From the NCBI GenBank assembly GCA_026120185.1, contig JANUWF010002419.1, forward strand, positions 3,803,501 to 3,867,500: DNA of 64,000 nt, given 5' to 3'. Positions 46,837-59,665 of the stretch are shown here, piece after piece. Every line of letters starts with the position of its first letter. Position 1 is the stretch's first letter. A program made the translations under genes and the position numbers. A model generated the notes under the pieces. That model ran no database searches, was not told the origin of the DNA, and saw only the letters and a program-made list of their open reading frames with translations. This stretch comes from Voacanga thouarsii. Its lineage: Eukaryota > Streptophyta > Magnoliopsida > Gentianales > Apocynaceae.

Positions 46837-47266
46837 GAAGATAAGCCAAACAACCATCAGAGCGTATAATTATACAATTTTTGCTATACAGTATTTCGAT
46901 TAAAGAGAACTATACTTTGAAGGTTGTGGACATAGGAGGCCTGATATTTGCACTTCCATTACTCCTTCCAAGAGCATCGTCTCAAATGTTGCAGTCATTA
47001 TTCTTCATTACTTCGTCAAATTTTATCATCCTCTCTAATTCTCAGCACGATAATAAATTTATTCGACAGCAAAATTTTCTGGAATGTCAAGTAACCTATT
47101 TTCTTCGACTTATTTGGTAGAATTCCTCCACTCCAATCTTACAAGTCTTAGAAGACGCTGGTGATTCAGGTTTCCTCTTCCACAGATTATTCCTAGGAGA
47201 ACAATCCTAAAGCTATAGATTTTAGCATTTTGCCTTCAACGCAATTCTCATCCGTAGGCATCCAGG
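46837..47266. other. Non-repeat island between gypsy-like element and hAT
   Basis: About 430 bp of moderately GC-balanced DNA trapped between two transposons. No open frame of note and no family resemblance on either strand. It may be a relic of older genic or UTR sequence. Confidence 0.4.
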
Positions 47267-47274
47267 AGCAATAT
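47267..47274. repeat. 8-bp target site duplication, left (hAT)
   Basis: AGCAATAT, identical to 51954-51961. Confidence 0.88.
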
Positions 47275-47884
47275 CAATGTTTTCAAAACCGGACCGGTCA
47301 TCGAACCAAAAAATTTATTGGTTCACGATTTAATGGTCCAACCGTAATTAGATCGTAATTGAACCGTAATTAAACCGGTAATATTATAATTTAAAATTTA
47401 AAAATATATTTATTTTAAAAATAAAATTAATCAATAATATAGTATAATTTAATTGCATAAAGACAAAAACATTCAAATACATGATTAAAAATAGTCATTC
47501 TTAGTTTATAACTAACAATCTAACATACAATAAAATTAAAAGTAGTAGCCATTCTTAATTGATTACAAACACAATTTCAAATTCATAGTAAGTTATTACT
47601 TAAAAGGTACAAATCTTCAAATTCCTCTGGGCCAACTTTCATGATCAAAATCCTCGTTGTTGGATGCCCCACTTGTGCTTGCAACTCCAACATCAATATC
47701 AAATAGTTGTGACTCAAATGCAAATTGATCCATTCTTGAAAGATCAATGTCATCACCAATATCTTCCACTACAAAATCATCACCATCATTGTCATCTACA
47801 AACAATTTAAGTAGATATATAAGAGTAAAAAATATAATACTAGTATATTATAAGTAATTTTGATCAATATTAGAAAAAGAAAGA

Positions 47885-50139
47885 CTAACCTTCTCTTTCA
47901 TGACGACGTTGCCTTTGTAACCTTGGTTCCTCAAGTTGTTCATACAATATTTGCTCTACTTCTTCAACAATGTTACTTGAAGGCTCATCCTCCACATCCT
48001 CAAGAATCCAATAGTCAGTAGTATCTATACTTTCATAATCAATTGGATCAAAACTCTTTTCCTTAGACAACAACCTATTATCATATCATAAGTTATATGT
48101 TATACTTGTATCAAACAAACATTCAAAAGAATAACTCAATATTTTCAAAAAAGAAATTTACCTATTTTTCAACTTCAAGTTGTAATGCACAAATACAAGG
48201 TCACTGAGTCATTGATGTTCCAATCTATTTCTCTTTTTAGTGTATATCATTTCAAACACACTCTAATTTCTTTCACATCCAGATGAACTACTTAGCCCTA
48301 AAATACGAATTGCCAACTTCCTTAAATTTGGTGCTCCATAACCAAACATTTTCCACCACTCATCTATTAAAAAGAAATAAAATAAATAAGTAAATTAACA
48401 ATAATGAAACAACATGATATAATAACAATTTAATAACTACCATAAAAAATAAAAGTGAAAGAAATAATATTACCAGGTGGAAAAGTTTTGTATGTTTCTT
48501 TTGCAGCATCAGAACCAAAACTATTTAATTGGTCTCTGAATGGAATACTCTCTTGTAATATTTTACTCCAACCCTCCTTGGTCTTTTTAGTAACAACCTC
48601 AATAAGACCATCCATGACATAAGGTTTATCACAAAAGCTTTCTCGGTCATATTGAAAGGCAGGGTTCAATCAATATGCAGCAGCATGTATACTTTTCTTT
48701 AAATGCATATCCCATCTTCTTTTAATGATATCAGTATACACCTTGTAATACCTTTTCCTTTGATTGAATAGCATTTTGATTGCCTTACGTGCCCTATGCA
48801 TGCCATCAAATACATAACCTAAAGATGGCTTTTTATTACCATCCACAATACGCAACAAACGCATCAAATGCTCTACTACTTTAACAATAACATGGCAATC
48901 ATTCCAAAACTTGTTATCCAAAATGATTGCAACCACTTCCTTTGTCTTATTTTCTCTATAAAACTTAGAATCACAAAACTCCTTACAAGTCACCAAAGCC
49001 CTCAAGTCATGCATATGCTGATAGATATTATTAAGAGTAATAAAAGTGGTAGCAAACCTAGTAGCACCTGGACGAATGATTTCAGTCCAATCTTTTCTTT
49101 TTCTCAACTAACTCAACCAAAAACCATGATTATACACAAATATAGTAATTGTAGAACCCTTCTCAGCAAGAATTTGTACATGACTCAATTTACTAACATC
49201 ATGCAACACTAGATTCAAGCAATGAGCTGCATATGGAGACCAACTGATTGATGGATAAGCATTATTAACTAATTTTCCAGCAGCCACATAATTTGCCCCA
49301 TTGTTAGTCACCATATGAACAACATTATCTGGACCAACCTATTCAATAACTTCTTTAAATAACTCAAACAAAGTTTGTGCATTTTTCACAACATCAAATG
49401 CATCAACAGATTTTAAGAAAACAGTTCCACGAGGACAGTAAACCAGAAAGTTAATCAATGTCCTTTGTCTATTATCAGTCCAACCATCACCCATTATAGT
49501 GCAACCAAGTTTTTCCCACTCATTTTTCATAGAATCAACAAATAACTGCACTTCTTTTTTTGCATCATTCAACAAAGAAACTCGCAATTGATGATAAGAG
49601 GGAACTTTAAACCCTAGCCCTATAGCATATGCAGCATCAAACATCCGTTGGAAGTAGATAGAATTCACAGCATTAATGGGCAAACAAGCATCATAAAAAA
49701 ATTTTGCAACTTCCATATGTGATCTATGTACCGCCTCTTTATTTGCAAGCACACTTTTTAAAGTTGGTTGAGAGCCAACAGTTGTTCTTGGTGCAAAATA
49801 ATCATTTATCTGTCCTAAATTCCTTCATTTTCCTTTTTGAGATGTATTAAGTTTCAAGTGGTCACGAGGTTTAGTATCATTCGGATGAGGTATTTCTTGA
49901 ACATCTTCATCACCTTCAAAGTTTGCTACACTAGGTCCATAAGGATTTTCAGAATCAAAGTTTTCTTGAGTCTCTCTTTTTTTTCTAACAATGTTATCAA
50001 GAGAATTTTCCATTTGAAATTTCACATCATGTGGAACACGTGGGTAAGGCCTAACTTGTCCTTTTTTCCCAGCTAAATGTTGTTTCATTCTATATATTCC
50101 ACCACCTTTCCCAATAAAGCCACAATACAAACAAGTCAA
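47885..50139 (-). pseudogene. hAT transposase, broken
   Basis: Domains in order on the minus strand: BED zinc finger (50139-49825, CLYCGFIGKGGGIYRMKQHL), DUF659 domain (49752-49339, CTIMGDGWTDNRQRTLINFL), the central hAT core (49314-48670, GANYVAAGKLV and HCLNLVLHDV), then further core (48669-48430) and the dimerisation region (about 48340-48170, APNLRKLAIRILGLSSSS with SGCER). A short acidic tail exon (48073-47885) follows. Stops and frameshifts separate several pieces and some gaps look like introns. The catalytic Asp region of DUF659 (GDGWTD) is present, but the protein cannot be read through as one frame. Confidence 0.85.
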
Positions 50140-50306
50140 AACATTCTTTCCCTCAATGACCTTTTAAGTTACATGATTCCAAGTAATGTCAGACTTACTT
50201 CTCCCACATGAACTGTTATTTGATGGAGCAGCTGATTGAGGAGTTGAACTACTTTTTAAAGAATCCATTTCATTAATTCAATCCTGCAAAAGAAACAAAA
50301 CTCAGC

Positions 50307-50545
50307 TATTTGATGCACTTGGTTTTGAATATCACTGTTATGCATATTTCAAAAACTTCAGCTATTCAATGAAAACAGTCACATCAAACAAGAAATGCCC
50401 TATTCACTGTTTTGTTCACCTATATTATATATTTGATGCACTTGGTTTTGAATATCACTGTTATGCATATTTCAAAAACTTCAGCTATTCAATGAAAACA
50501 ATCACAACAAACAAGAAATGCCCTATTCACTGTTTTGAATAACAG
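50307..50545. repeat. 123-bp tandem duplication inside hAT
   Basis: The unit beginning TATTTGATGCACTTGG recurs 123 bp later (50307 and 50430), nearly identical over more than 100 bases. The motif AAACAAGAAATGCC, part of the unit, also recurs at about 50731 and 50782. Confidence 0.88.
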
Positions 50546-51329
50546 TTCATGTGGAATTAGAATGACATTAAATAGCCATCTTGACTCCTCCATTTTACTT
50601 TAGACCCTTGCAATTCAATTTCCTCTGCAAAATCTGCAGAAGACTCCTCAAAGAAAATCCATTGTACCAACATCCAACAGTGGTATAGAAAGGATCCAAA
50701 TCATCAAACAAACTCAACAATCCACTCAGCAAACAAGAAATGCCAGTCAAGAATTGCCAAATAACACTCCTTCTCGTCCAAACAAGAAATGCCAGTCATA
50801 GTAGCACCACACAAACACATAATTGAATGCCATACAGTCACAGCTAATAGGCAACAATACACAGTGATTTTTTATACAATTTGAGTGCCATACAATTTGA
50901 GTTGATCAAAACGAATTGAGTGCCATACAGTCACAGCAAATAGAACAAAAAAAGCTTCCTCTCCTCTTTTGACAAAATGCCATTTGGACAGTGCAAGAAA
51001 CTTCATTGCTTTCATCTTTACTCACCAAGATTCCAGTCTCCAGATACCAACCATGAAAGAAATAGAAGAAGCAGAATAAAAGAGACACAGTGCACGCAAC
51101 AACAGAAGCTAGAATAGTTAGATCGAATATTCTTAGAAGTTAGAATAATGCACACAGCAACAGAAGTCAAGCAGAAATTTCCATTCATAGCTCAAGAAGA
51201 CTGCGCAGCAAGAGAATTCAGAAGCCTTTACTATTTGGGAAATCACAGAACCACAGTTCACACTTCACAGATAAACTCACAAAAATCTTGCAAAACATAC
51301 CTCTTGTCTCTCAATTTGGGACGTCGGAC

Positions 51330-51640
51330 GGAGCTGTGTCAAGAGAACAAGAAGAAACAGATTCAGTGTCGGCCAATTTCAGCGTGGAGCAAAAATGGAA
51401 ACTGAAAGTCTTCTTGCAAATATGACCAAAAGACTTCTCAAAGCCGCCTCTTTGTAGCCAATTTCAGTGAATGGAAACCGAAAGAAGAACAAGAAGAAAC
51501 AGCAGACGGAGCTGTGTCAAGAGAACAAGAAGAAACAGCGGACGGAGCTGTATCAACAGAACAAGAAGAAACAGATTTAGTGTCGGCCAAAAATGGAAAT
51601 TGAAAGAAGAAGAAGACAAGAGAACAAGAAGAAACTGAAA
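51330..51640. repeat. Degenerate minisatellite near the hAT right end
   Basis: ACGGAGCTGTGTCAAGAGAA and AACAAGAAGAAACAG blocks recur at about 51333, 51508 and 51541, with a partial block at about 51623. Likely part of the hAT subterminal region. Confidence 0.7.
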
Positions 51641-51953
51641 TTGGTCGATTTGGGGACGATTCCATTTTTTTTTTAACTCAAAAGCCTCAAAACTTATTGA
51701 ATTGCCTAATCTTGCACCAAATTTGATTTAATTGCAAAATCTGAACCCCTTTTTTTTAACAGACCACGCGGTTTACATTCGGACTGATCGGTTTACGATT
51801 CAACCGGTCCAACCAGCCGATCCAATCCGACTTGCACAATCTAACGCAATTTTTGAAATTTTCGGCTTGTACCATCGAACCGGACCGGTTCAATGACCGA
51901 TTCATGGTCCGACCTATCGGACCAGCCGATCCGATTCGATTCTGAGAAGCTTG

Positions 51954-51961
51954 AGCAATAT
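51954..51961. repeat. 8-bp target site duplication, right (hAT)
   Basis: AGCAATAT, matching 47267-47274. Confidence 0.88.
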
Positions 51962-52285
51962 ATTCTCGAGTTCATTTGATTATTTGTTTGAATTTGACTT
52001 TTATCTGTTCCTTAAACACCACTTCTTTTTTGTAGTGTTGAAGTATATTCTTTTTTTTCTTAACTTCAAAAAAGAAGAAACTTCAAAGGTGCTTACATAT
52101 TATCACTTTTTTTATTCTTTTATAGCTCGCATAATTTTTATATATTGAGTCTTAAAAAAGGTACTGCTCAATAATTATTTTTACTTTTTGTCAAATGAGT
52201 AGTTAAAAAGAGTTTCCAACTGTCATCAGTATTTCATCATCCTTGGATGCCCAACTGCAAGGAATCGAAGGAGCTATACACAAAA

Positions 52286-52317
<32 letters not shown>

Positions 52318-52987
52318 ATAAAAACAAAACGAAGATGCACCAAATGCTATTAAACCAAATGTACTTAATGGATAATCTATATTATATCAAATATACTAGA
52401 TTAGGTTTTTTTTTTACAAACCAAGAACATTTTGTAAAGATCTTATTAATAATAATATATGGATATCATGGGAGTGAATTGTAAGCGTAAAAGGTGAAAT
52501 TTATGTGTATTTTATTGAATAGTATTACATATTTGATGAGAAAGTAATTTTAGATAATATGTTATAATTATTATTTTTATATATAAGTATTTAATTTTAT
52601 TATTATAAATTTTTAATTTATACACGGATAAAATCTCCTTCGTAATGCTGTATTGCGAGCTATTTAAACCTAAAAGTATTAAAGCGGATGTTACAAACGT
52701 TGCAAAAAACCAATACTACGAAGGTTTCGTGCGATGACATGGCGACACGCAATTGGATAGTTAACCATCCCCAGTGAGTGAGCCGGCGACTAGAGCTGTT
52801 TAGAATGAGCCGTGTTACAGTAATTAGTCGGCGACTAGAGCTGCCCGCTGGAGCTGGGCAGCCGCGAGCCAGTGGAAAGCCGGGAGTAGTTGGGTAGCTA
52901 GTTGTCGCTACTTTAACGAGTGACGAAGAGCTGAGTTTGGTCCATGCAAAAACGAACAGTAACAAATTGCAAGTACTCTTATCTCAA
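51962..52987. promoter_or_regulatory. MSRB upstream region
   Basis: AT-rich spacer that contains an A-rich (CAAAA)n microsatellite (about 52280-52330). It turns GC-richer from about 52730, which should be promoter and leader. The 15-mer CGGCGACTAGAGCTG occurs twice (52785-52799 and 52830-52844). No TATA box is clear. Confidence 0.45.
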
Positions 52988-55900
52988 ATGGGTTCTCAAA
53001 TTCTGAAAATATCGCCATTTGCATCTTCGAGAACCATAATTTTCAATTCCACCCCTCTTTCCAGAGGATTCTTCACGAAGTCAGCTCCAATTTCTTGTCT
53101 CTCGAAGCCCCAATTCAAATCTTTATTGTATAGACCTGTCAAAGGAAGCAATTTGTCAACTGGGTTTTGCGGGTTGGTTAATCAAAGCCGCAGAGGCATC
53201 AGATGTGGGGTGGTGGCCATGGCTGCTGCTGGGTCTGTTCAGAAGTCGGAGGAGGAGTGGCGTGCAATTCTTTCGCCTGAACAGTTTCGGATTCTCCGGC
53301 AGAAAGGCACAGAGTATGTTTGTTTTTGCACTTTTAATAATTAGTGAATGGATGACATTGTTGAGTGCCCGGTGGAATTCTTTTCCCTTTAATAAATAGC
53401 TTTTGTGTTTTAAATTGCTCGTTTTTCTGCTTTTCAAGGTATTGGATCCTTTTGATGCTGTAAGATTGATTGTACTTTGGTTCATTTGATGGAGATACAG
53501 GAGTGTTTAACTGATATTGCTTTGAATTTGGGCTCAAACCTCTTGCAGTGTGTAAGTTCTTGATTGTTTGATCAATTAATCTATTTTTCTTCAGACATTT
53601 ACACCGTAGGATATTTCAGTTATCCCAGATTCTGTGCTTGAAATGGTTAATGGATTAGGAACCCATCATGGCTGTTGATAATAATGGACAATGTTGCCAA
53701 TAGGTATTTGTAATGCATTTTAGTGTTTCACAATGCTATGAGAGCAAAGGAAGTAAAGAAACGAAAAAAAAAAAAAAGGGTGGAGGGGTTTTTGACTTAC
53801 TGAATCATATCACGCAATGTGGAGATTCGTCATCTGATTTTGTTTCAGCTCGGTCAGTTGTTTGCTACTCTAGTATGCCCATGAACCTCAAGGGTGTTCT
53901 GTGTAATTGGCCTCCATGGACAAGAACTGTTGAACTGGATAACAGTTTGGACTCAAGTTGATACAGTGGATATCCGTCTTCTTGTCTTTCCCGTTGTCTC
54001 TGGAAGACCATAGTTTAATTGTTCTGTCACCTGAAACTGTTATAGTACATTGCCTATCTCCTACAACATCCAGGGTTGTGACTTTTCCTTCATGACCAGA
54101 TGGTGTCTTGATAGACTTTGAATCCCTTGATGACCACAGTCACCACCCTTAGCTGTTGTATCGTATGAACAATAATCCCTTGATTACCTCACATTAGCTG
54201 TTGTATCGTATGAACCGGTAATCAGAAAGTACCCTTCTTGAGGTTCAAATTTCACTTGAGAAATAAGATTAGAATGAGCAGGAATTATGTGTAAGGATTT
54301 TCTCTTCCTTAAATCCCAGATCTGGCAAGAATTGTCTTCACCACCTGAAGCTAAATGATAGCCGTTGGGTGAAAAACTGACACCAAGAACCAGTTTAACA
54401 TGGCCTTCATGGGCAATAACGCTTCTTCCAGACCTCAGGTCCCACACACAAACAAGTGCATCCAGTTCACATGGTGCCACCAAGGAGCCATGATTATGAA
54501 ATGATATTCCATACAGAGTCCTACTGTGACCTTCTTGGAGAAGTAACTCTTTGCCAGACTCCACATCCCATAACCTACAGGTCTTGTGAAAACTAATTGT
54601 GCCAAAATACTTTCTTGATGGATAGAATCCAATATGAGCAAGGCAATCTAAATGGCCCCCGTATGTCCTTAGAAGAGAGCCATCCTTGTTCCCCATTCTT
54701 GTAGTCTAGTCAGCAGATGCTCTCCTGTGGACGAAACTACTACATCTGTAGCTCATTCTGTCTGTCCCTTCAGAGTATACACCTCATGCTCCACAACTTC
54801 ACAACTCGACTTAGGGAACAAGTGGCAAGCATATTTCCATCATGTGAAAAGGAACAGCCAGAAAGCAGTCTATTTTCTCTAATTTCACTTCAATCAAGGA
54901 CTAGACTCTCTGCCAGCTTGAAATCCCAATCTACCCTGCATCGCAGTCTTCATCAGGATCATTCTTTTCCTCTTTGCATGGTGAAGATGCAGAGCTTCTT
55001 TTACAATAGAGTACATTGCAATTTCAACTCTATCCTCCAAGAGTGATTTTGATCCTTCGGTGTAGAAGGGATTCTGAATATCTTTCTCAGGTCCCTCTGC
55101 TTGATTCTAACTATCCTCTAGAATCAAGCTCTACCGTAAGCATTTGCAGACGGGTCCTTACCAGCTCTCTCTCTGTCTCTGAAGATGGTTATGCCAAAGC
55201 CATAGCCAGTTGCTTCTTCACAAAAATCCTGCTCATCCTGGTCTGAATCAGAATCACTAATCCTCTCCTCTCCTATTTGTGCAACAGGTGTTCTAAGGAT
55301 AGTGGGATTACAGGTACAGGAGCCAGCTAAGGACAGTAGGGATTAAAGGTATGGGGCCTATTGCTGAGGAACTGTAGGTATTGGAGCTATATCAAGAGAA
55401 GAGAACCCTAGGCGTGACACCTAGGACTATAAGGCATCACACCTCAGGCAAGGCTCGATTGCATCACACAACCATATTTAGAGAGAACAACTTGTAGACT
55501 CTTTATTGATTGAATAAGAATAGGCATACACTATAAAAAATCCTCTATTTATAGACGCAAAAACTAACTATGATTAGTATTAATCAAAGATTCTGGGATT
55601 AGGACTTTTACAACTTTATTCTAAAACCCATACAAGCTATTTGTCATCTAAAGTGTTCCAAATTAAGGTTTGGGCTTTAGAGGCATCTTTGTGCTGCCTT
55701 TTATAAACCTTAACTAATTGCCGCATTTGTTTCTGTCACTTCTGTTAGCACATATGCTAATAGTTGAGTGACACAAATATTAACCATACCATAGCTTAGG
55801 GAAAGTGTGACTTTTTGTTTTTGTTGATCATGGATGTTTTGTTCTGGGGGAGAAGTTGCAGGTGAAAGAACTAGTGTAAAGCAAAGAGTTCTCACACTGA

Positions 55901-56760
55901 TATCTGATGGTATACTAGAAATAATTTAGTTGCTGACATTTTCTTTACTGTTTCCCTTCTTTACGCATAATCTGGAAACATAATCAAAGGGCGTGTGGAG
56001 GAAAATTTGCATCAATGTGCTGCTTTATTTCTTTCAATGAAGGCAAGCTTAAGTACAGAGAGTATGCTACTGGGTGATTACTGCCAAGTGGTTTTCTTGT
56101 TATTGTGGATATCTTGCTTACGCAATAATTAGATGCCACGGAATTTATTCTCTACAGAAACTGCCAGCTTTATGGTCTGCAATGTAGAATCGCCTTTACT
56201 GTAGAGGATCAGATTAAGGCCTAGAATTGTTTTGTATTGTCTTTCTTGGACTGTAGTATAATACATGACCTCACCATAAACATCCCTATTTATAATAATT
56301 AACATATAGGAGCACTCCATAGGTATCCAGGTACAGGGTTGTATGACAAGTTCTATGGTGAAGGCGTCTACAATTGTGCAGGATGTGGAACTCCACTCTA
56401 CAAGTCTACAGCGAAATTTAACTCTGGCTGTGGTTGGCCAGCATTCTATGAAGGTCTTCCTGGGGCCATAAATTGCACTGTGAGCTTCACTCTCTTAGTC
56501 TCATTGACTATCTCCATAATCATCAACTTTGGAAGGAACTTGACAGTATCATCTATGTCCTAATGATATAATTAATAATCTCTTGCATGTTTCAGCCCGA
56601 CCCCGATGGAATGAGGACCGAAATCACCTGTGCAGCTTGTGGCGGGCATCTTGGCCATGTCTTTAAAGGTGAAGGGTTCCCAACACCAACAGATGAGCGT
56701 CATTGTGTCAATAGTATATCACTCACATTTGTTCCTGCAAATTCTGATTCATCAAAGTGA
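52988..56760 (+). CDS. MSRB2: Peptide methionine sulfoxide reductase B, plastid type, 3 exons
   Basis: MsrB reduces the R-epimer of methionine sulfoxide in proteins; plastid forms protect against oxidative stress using thioredoxin-type donors. Exons 52988-53313, 56323-56479 and 56596-56760 join in frame into 215 residues. The first about 75 residues are Ser/Arg-rich with no acidic cluster, like a transit peptide, followed by [20 protein letters not shown]. Two zinc-binding CXXC pairs are present (CAGCGTPLY and [12 protein letters not shown]), and the catalytic Cys lies in [13 protein letters not shown]. It resembles Arabidopsis MSRB2 most. A Met 17 codons upstream (52937) is in frame; 52988 is preferred because the transit-like sequence begins there. 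The 3.0-kb intron 1 contains a PRP4-like pseudogene on the opposite strand. Confidence 0.94.
53950..55400 (-). pseudogene. PRP4-like (U4/U6 snRNP, WD40) retrocopy in MSRB intron
   Basis: PRP4 is a WD40 protein of the spliceosomal U4/U6 particle (LACHESIS in Arabidopsis). On the minus strand this region runs, in PRP4 order: a Pro-rich start with [19 protein letters not shown] (about 55300-55220), [20 protein letters not shown] (about 55060-55000), [20 protein letters not shown] (about 54870-54800), then an intact 170-codon stretch of four WD repeats (54696-54184, [13 protein letters not shown], [31 protein letters not shown]), and the last repeat with DRTIKLWSS (about 54020). No introns interrupt it. 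Several hundred bases of the normal coding sequence are missing, and stops and frameshifts are frequent. No poly(A) remnant is visible at the 3' side, so origin by mRNA retrocopying is likely but not proved. Confidence 0.85.
54145..54215. repeat. Short direct duplication at pseudogene
   Basis: TTAGCTGTTGTATCGTATGA occurs at about 54149 and again at about 54190, a 41-bp step. A local duplication that postdates the retrocopy. Confidence 0.7.
55400..55740 (-). repeat. LTR-like fragment in MSRB intron 1
   Basis: On the minus strand a TATA box (CTATAAATAG, 55554-55545) is followed about 40 bases later by a poly(A) signal (AATAAAG, 55507-55501). That spacing is typical of the U3-R junction of a plant LTR. 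No partner LTR or clean ends are visible, so a solo or truncated LTR is only a suggestion. Confidence 0.35.
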
Positions 56761-59338
56761 AATCTTGTTACTATGTCTCTGGCTCCTTTATTCCTGTATA
56801 AAGCAAAAAAACTAGTTCTTTGATCCTCTTAAGAGCAAAATGCTGTTACCGAAGTAAATCTTTCACTTGCTATTCTGTAAATAAATTTATCAGCAATCTT
56901 TGTTGCTATAAGATGGCATTGTTTTGACAGAAATGAATTCCAAATATTTTACTTCGGAATTGAAGTCAAAATTCTACTCAATTAGTATTATTGTATTAAG
57001 CTTATTACATTTTTAGTGTGACACATTTTGATATAAAATGTGAAGAGTCTCGTTAAGGATATTTATGATGTTTTTCGGGAGAGGAAAATGGAAAATCAAA
57101 GGCTCGAGCGATGGCACCGGTCTGGGTTGGGCTGGGCCAAGGATTAGATCCCCATTGCACCCTGTTCCCGACACAGGAAAAGACTGGAATCTCTACCGAG
57201 GCATTAAATAATCTTTGATCCTTGTCCAATAAGGAACGAAGATTATTTTCGATCTTGATCCAGTGGGAAAGCGGGTCTAATTGGGTTCAACGGAGAATTA
57301 GCTTTAAAAAATTTTAACTAGATTGAAAGTAAAAAATAAAACAAAATTTTGTAATAAATAAATAAAATATATTTATTATTAAAATTTTAATATAATTACA
57401 GCGAAATAAATTATACAAAAAATAAAAAAATCTTATATAATATATATATATATATATATTATGTTTTGATATATATAAAAATAAACATATTTTATATTTA
57501 TTTATTTATGTATACACATTTATAAAGTTACATACAAATTGTATTATATATATATTTATATAATTAAAAATTTTAATATATATTATATACATGTATAAAT
57601 ATAACTTCTTATATACATATATATATATATATATATAATATAATCTAATCTACTATGCACATATATTAATATACTAATTATATTATGTACATTTATATAA
57701 ATAAAATTTTAATAAATTATAAAAAATATAAATATAATCTATTATATATATAAATATAATTTAGTATAAATAAATATAATCTAATATATATATGTCTTTG
57801 AGGCGGGTTTGCGGATCAACCCGAGGAATGAGCCCGATCTCATTTTTAAATTAGAAAATCTACAGGCCCATTAAAGTTGGGCAACATTTCTGATTTAAAC
57901 AAGAAAATTGTCATTATTAAATATGATAATAATCTTTTTCAAAAAATAAAAGAAAAATGATAGAGGGGAAACGCATATATCACGCACTCAACTAACGGTC
58001 CAACAATGGTGAATTTAGCCATTCGAAATTTTGCACAAATTTTTTTCTTCTTTGATAAAATAGGGTTAAATTTTTCCATAAAATAATTGCAAGGAACTTC
58101 TTGTTTCCACATTATTATTTTTTCTCCTTGAATAATTCCCTTGGAAAATCCCTAATATATTGATTCTCTCCTCCTTTATTTACCTGTCATAAGTTGTTGT
58201 AATATGAGATTTTCAAAGTGATAAAATAATTAATTGATTAGAAATATTTTTACGATATATTTTTTCCATTCTAGTCAATTGACTAATTTGTTTTTTATTT
58301 GTCTTAAAAGAATTAATACTTTAAAATTTTAACATATTATATATTATAAAATAATTAATATTTTTTATTATATACTATTTTTTATATGTCTAAATTTAAT
58401 ATGAAATAATTATATAGTATACATATATTAATTATTATATTATTATAAGGTATTGCGGAATGCTCTTGTGATGGCACATGACATAATTGAATTCGAATGA
58501 GGACTCATGAAATGCTCCTATAATAATATGTGATAAAATTGAATGTTATTATATTGACACATGATAGAGTTGAATTCAAATAAATGTTATTTGTTTGACA
58601 AGTCCGTCCTCCGCTACATTTGTTTTGCGCCACTTTGTGTTGTCAACAACTAATTTCAATGTTTATGGATTCAAATTATACTTGTGCTAAAACGTTGAAT
58701 TTATTGATATATACGGGTAAACGATATGATTTCAACACCAAAAAGTTGCTACATACAAAACCATTCCTTACTATCATTACATGAAAAAATATTAGAATAA
58801 ATGTTTAATAAAAATGAATTAAATGGTATGTGTTGTGCATTATACATGATTAATATAAAAAAAAATCATGAATATTTAAAAATAAAAAATGATAATTAAT
58901 ATAAAATTTTTAAAAATTATATATTATTATATACAATGTAATTTAAATTAAAAAATAAAAAAATTAATTTTGAACAATGTTATACATAATTTTATATTAA
59001 ATTAAATGTATCTTTTAAGTTAGTCGAAATAGTTAGTGTTATAAATTTCATACTAATCTCTTCCATAAATTCTAACACGAACCCAATCCATATAGACCGC
59101 ATGCATTGAAAGATTATATTTCATACAGTAAAAATTATATAGTATAATTCGATCTACAAGTCTACGGTCCATATAATAATTTTTCGATTTCTTAGATTTA
59201 AATCTCTTCTAAAACAAAAACCTATACGTATTTTATTAGAATTTACTCATTAATAAAGAATAAAATATAAAATATTACTAACACTTTAGTTGAACCTGAT
59301 AATTAATGAATTTTCGAGTCGGTTTATATCTTTCTTCG
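56761..59338. other. MSRB 3' side and long AT-rich intergenic
   Basis: After the MSRB 3' UTR (a few hundred bases) the sequence becomes extremely AT-rich with several (TA)n runs (about 57441-57460 and 57618-57639). A GC-richer patch with TGGGTTGGGCTGGGCC and CCCGACACAGG (about 57100-57180) stands out, with a second at about 57795-57880. No gene is recognised. Confidence 0.5.
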
Positions 59339-59665
59339 TGTTATAAAATTGTGGTAGTGTTAGAAAACAATCTACACACAATAAATCTCTAACTATTCTT
59401 TACACAATAATTTCTTTACACTTCTCTCTTTCTTTTCTCTCACAATTTTCTTTAACAATTTTCTCACAAAAATGATATATTTTTTAAGTTTGGAAAGAAC
59501 TCTATTTATATAGTTCTTATTAGTGGAATTAATCATTTATTTCTACTAATGTATTAGTGGTGTTTCCACTAACTCCACTAATATGTATTAGTGATGTTAA
59601 TAGTGGACATCCATATCCACTAATAAATTAGTGGAGCTTCCACTAACTCCAACATATTCACAACA
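59339..59665 (-). repeat. Copia 2 3' LTR
   Basis: 327 bp, from TGTTATAAAATTGTGG to CATATTCACAACA on the plus strand. It is the reverse complement, with divergence, of the 352-bp LTR, including the TATA region (TATATAAATAG read on the minus strand near 59515-59505) and the purine/pyrimidine-rich R region. Confidence 0.82.

Larger units (their letters stand above)
47275..51953 (-). mobile_element. hAT-superfamily DNA transposon
   Basis: A 4.7-kb element is flanked by perfect 8-bp duplications (AGCAATAT), the size made by hAT transposases. The ends are short imperfect inverted repeats: CAATGTTTTCAAAACCGGAC at left and CAAGCTTCTCAGAATCGAAT (reverse complement of the right end). Just inside both ends are AACCGGACCGGT-type motifs, likely subterminal transposase-binding repeats. 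The minus strand encodes a broken transposase (50139 to about 47885). The right third (50300-51660) is non-coding and carries tandem duplications. Confidence 0.9.
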
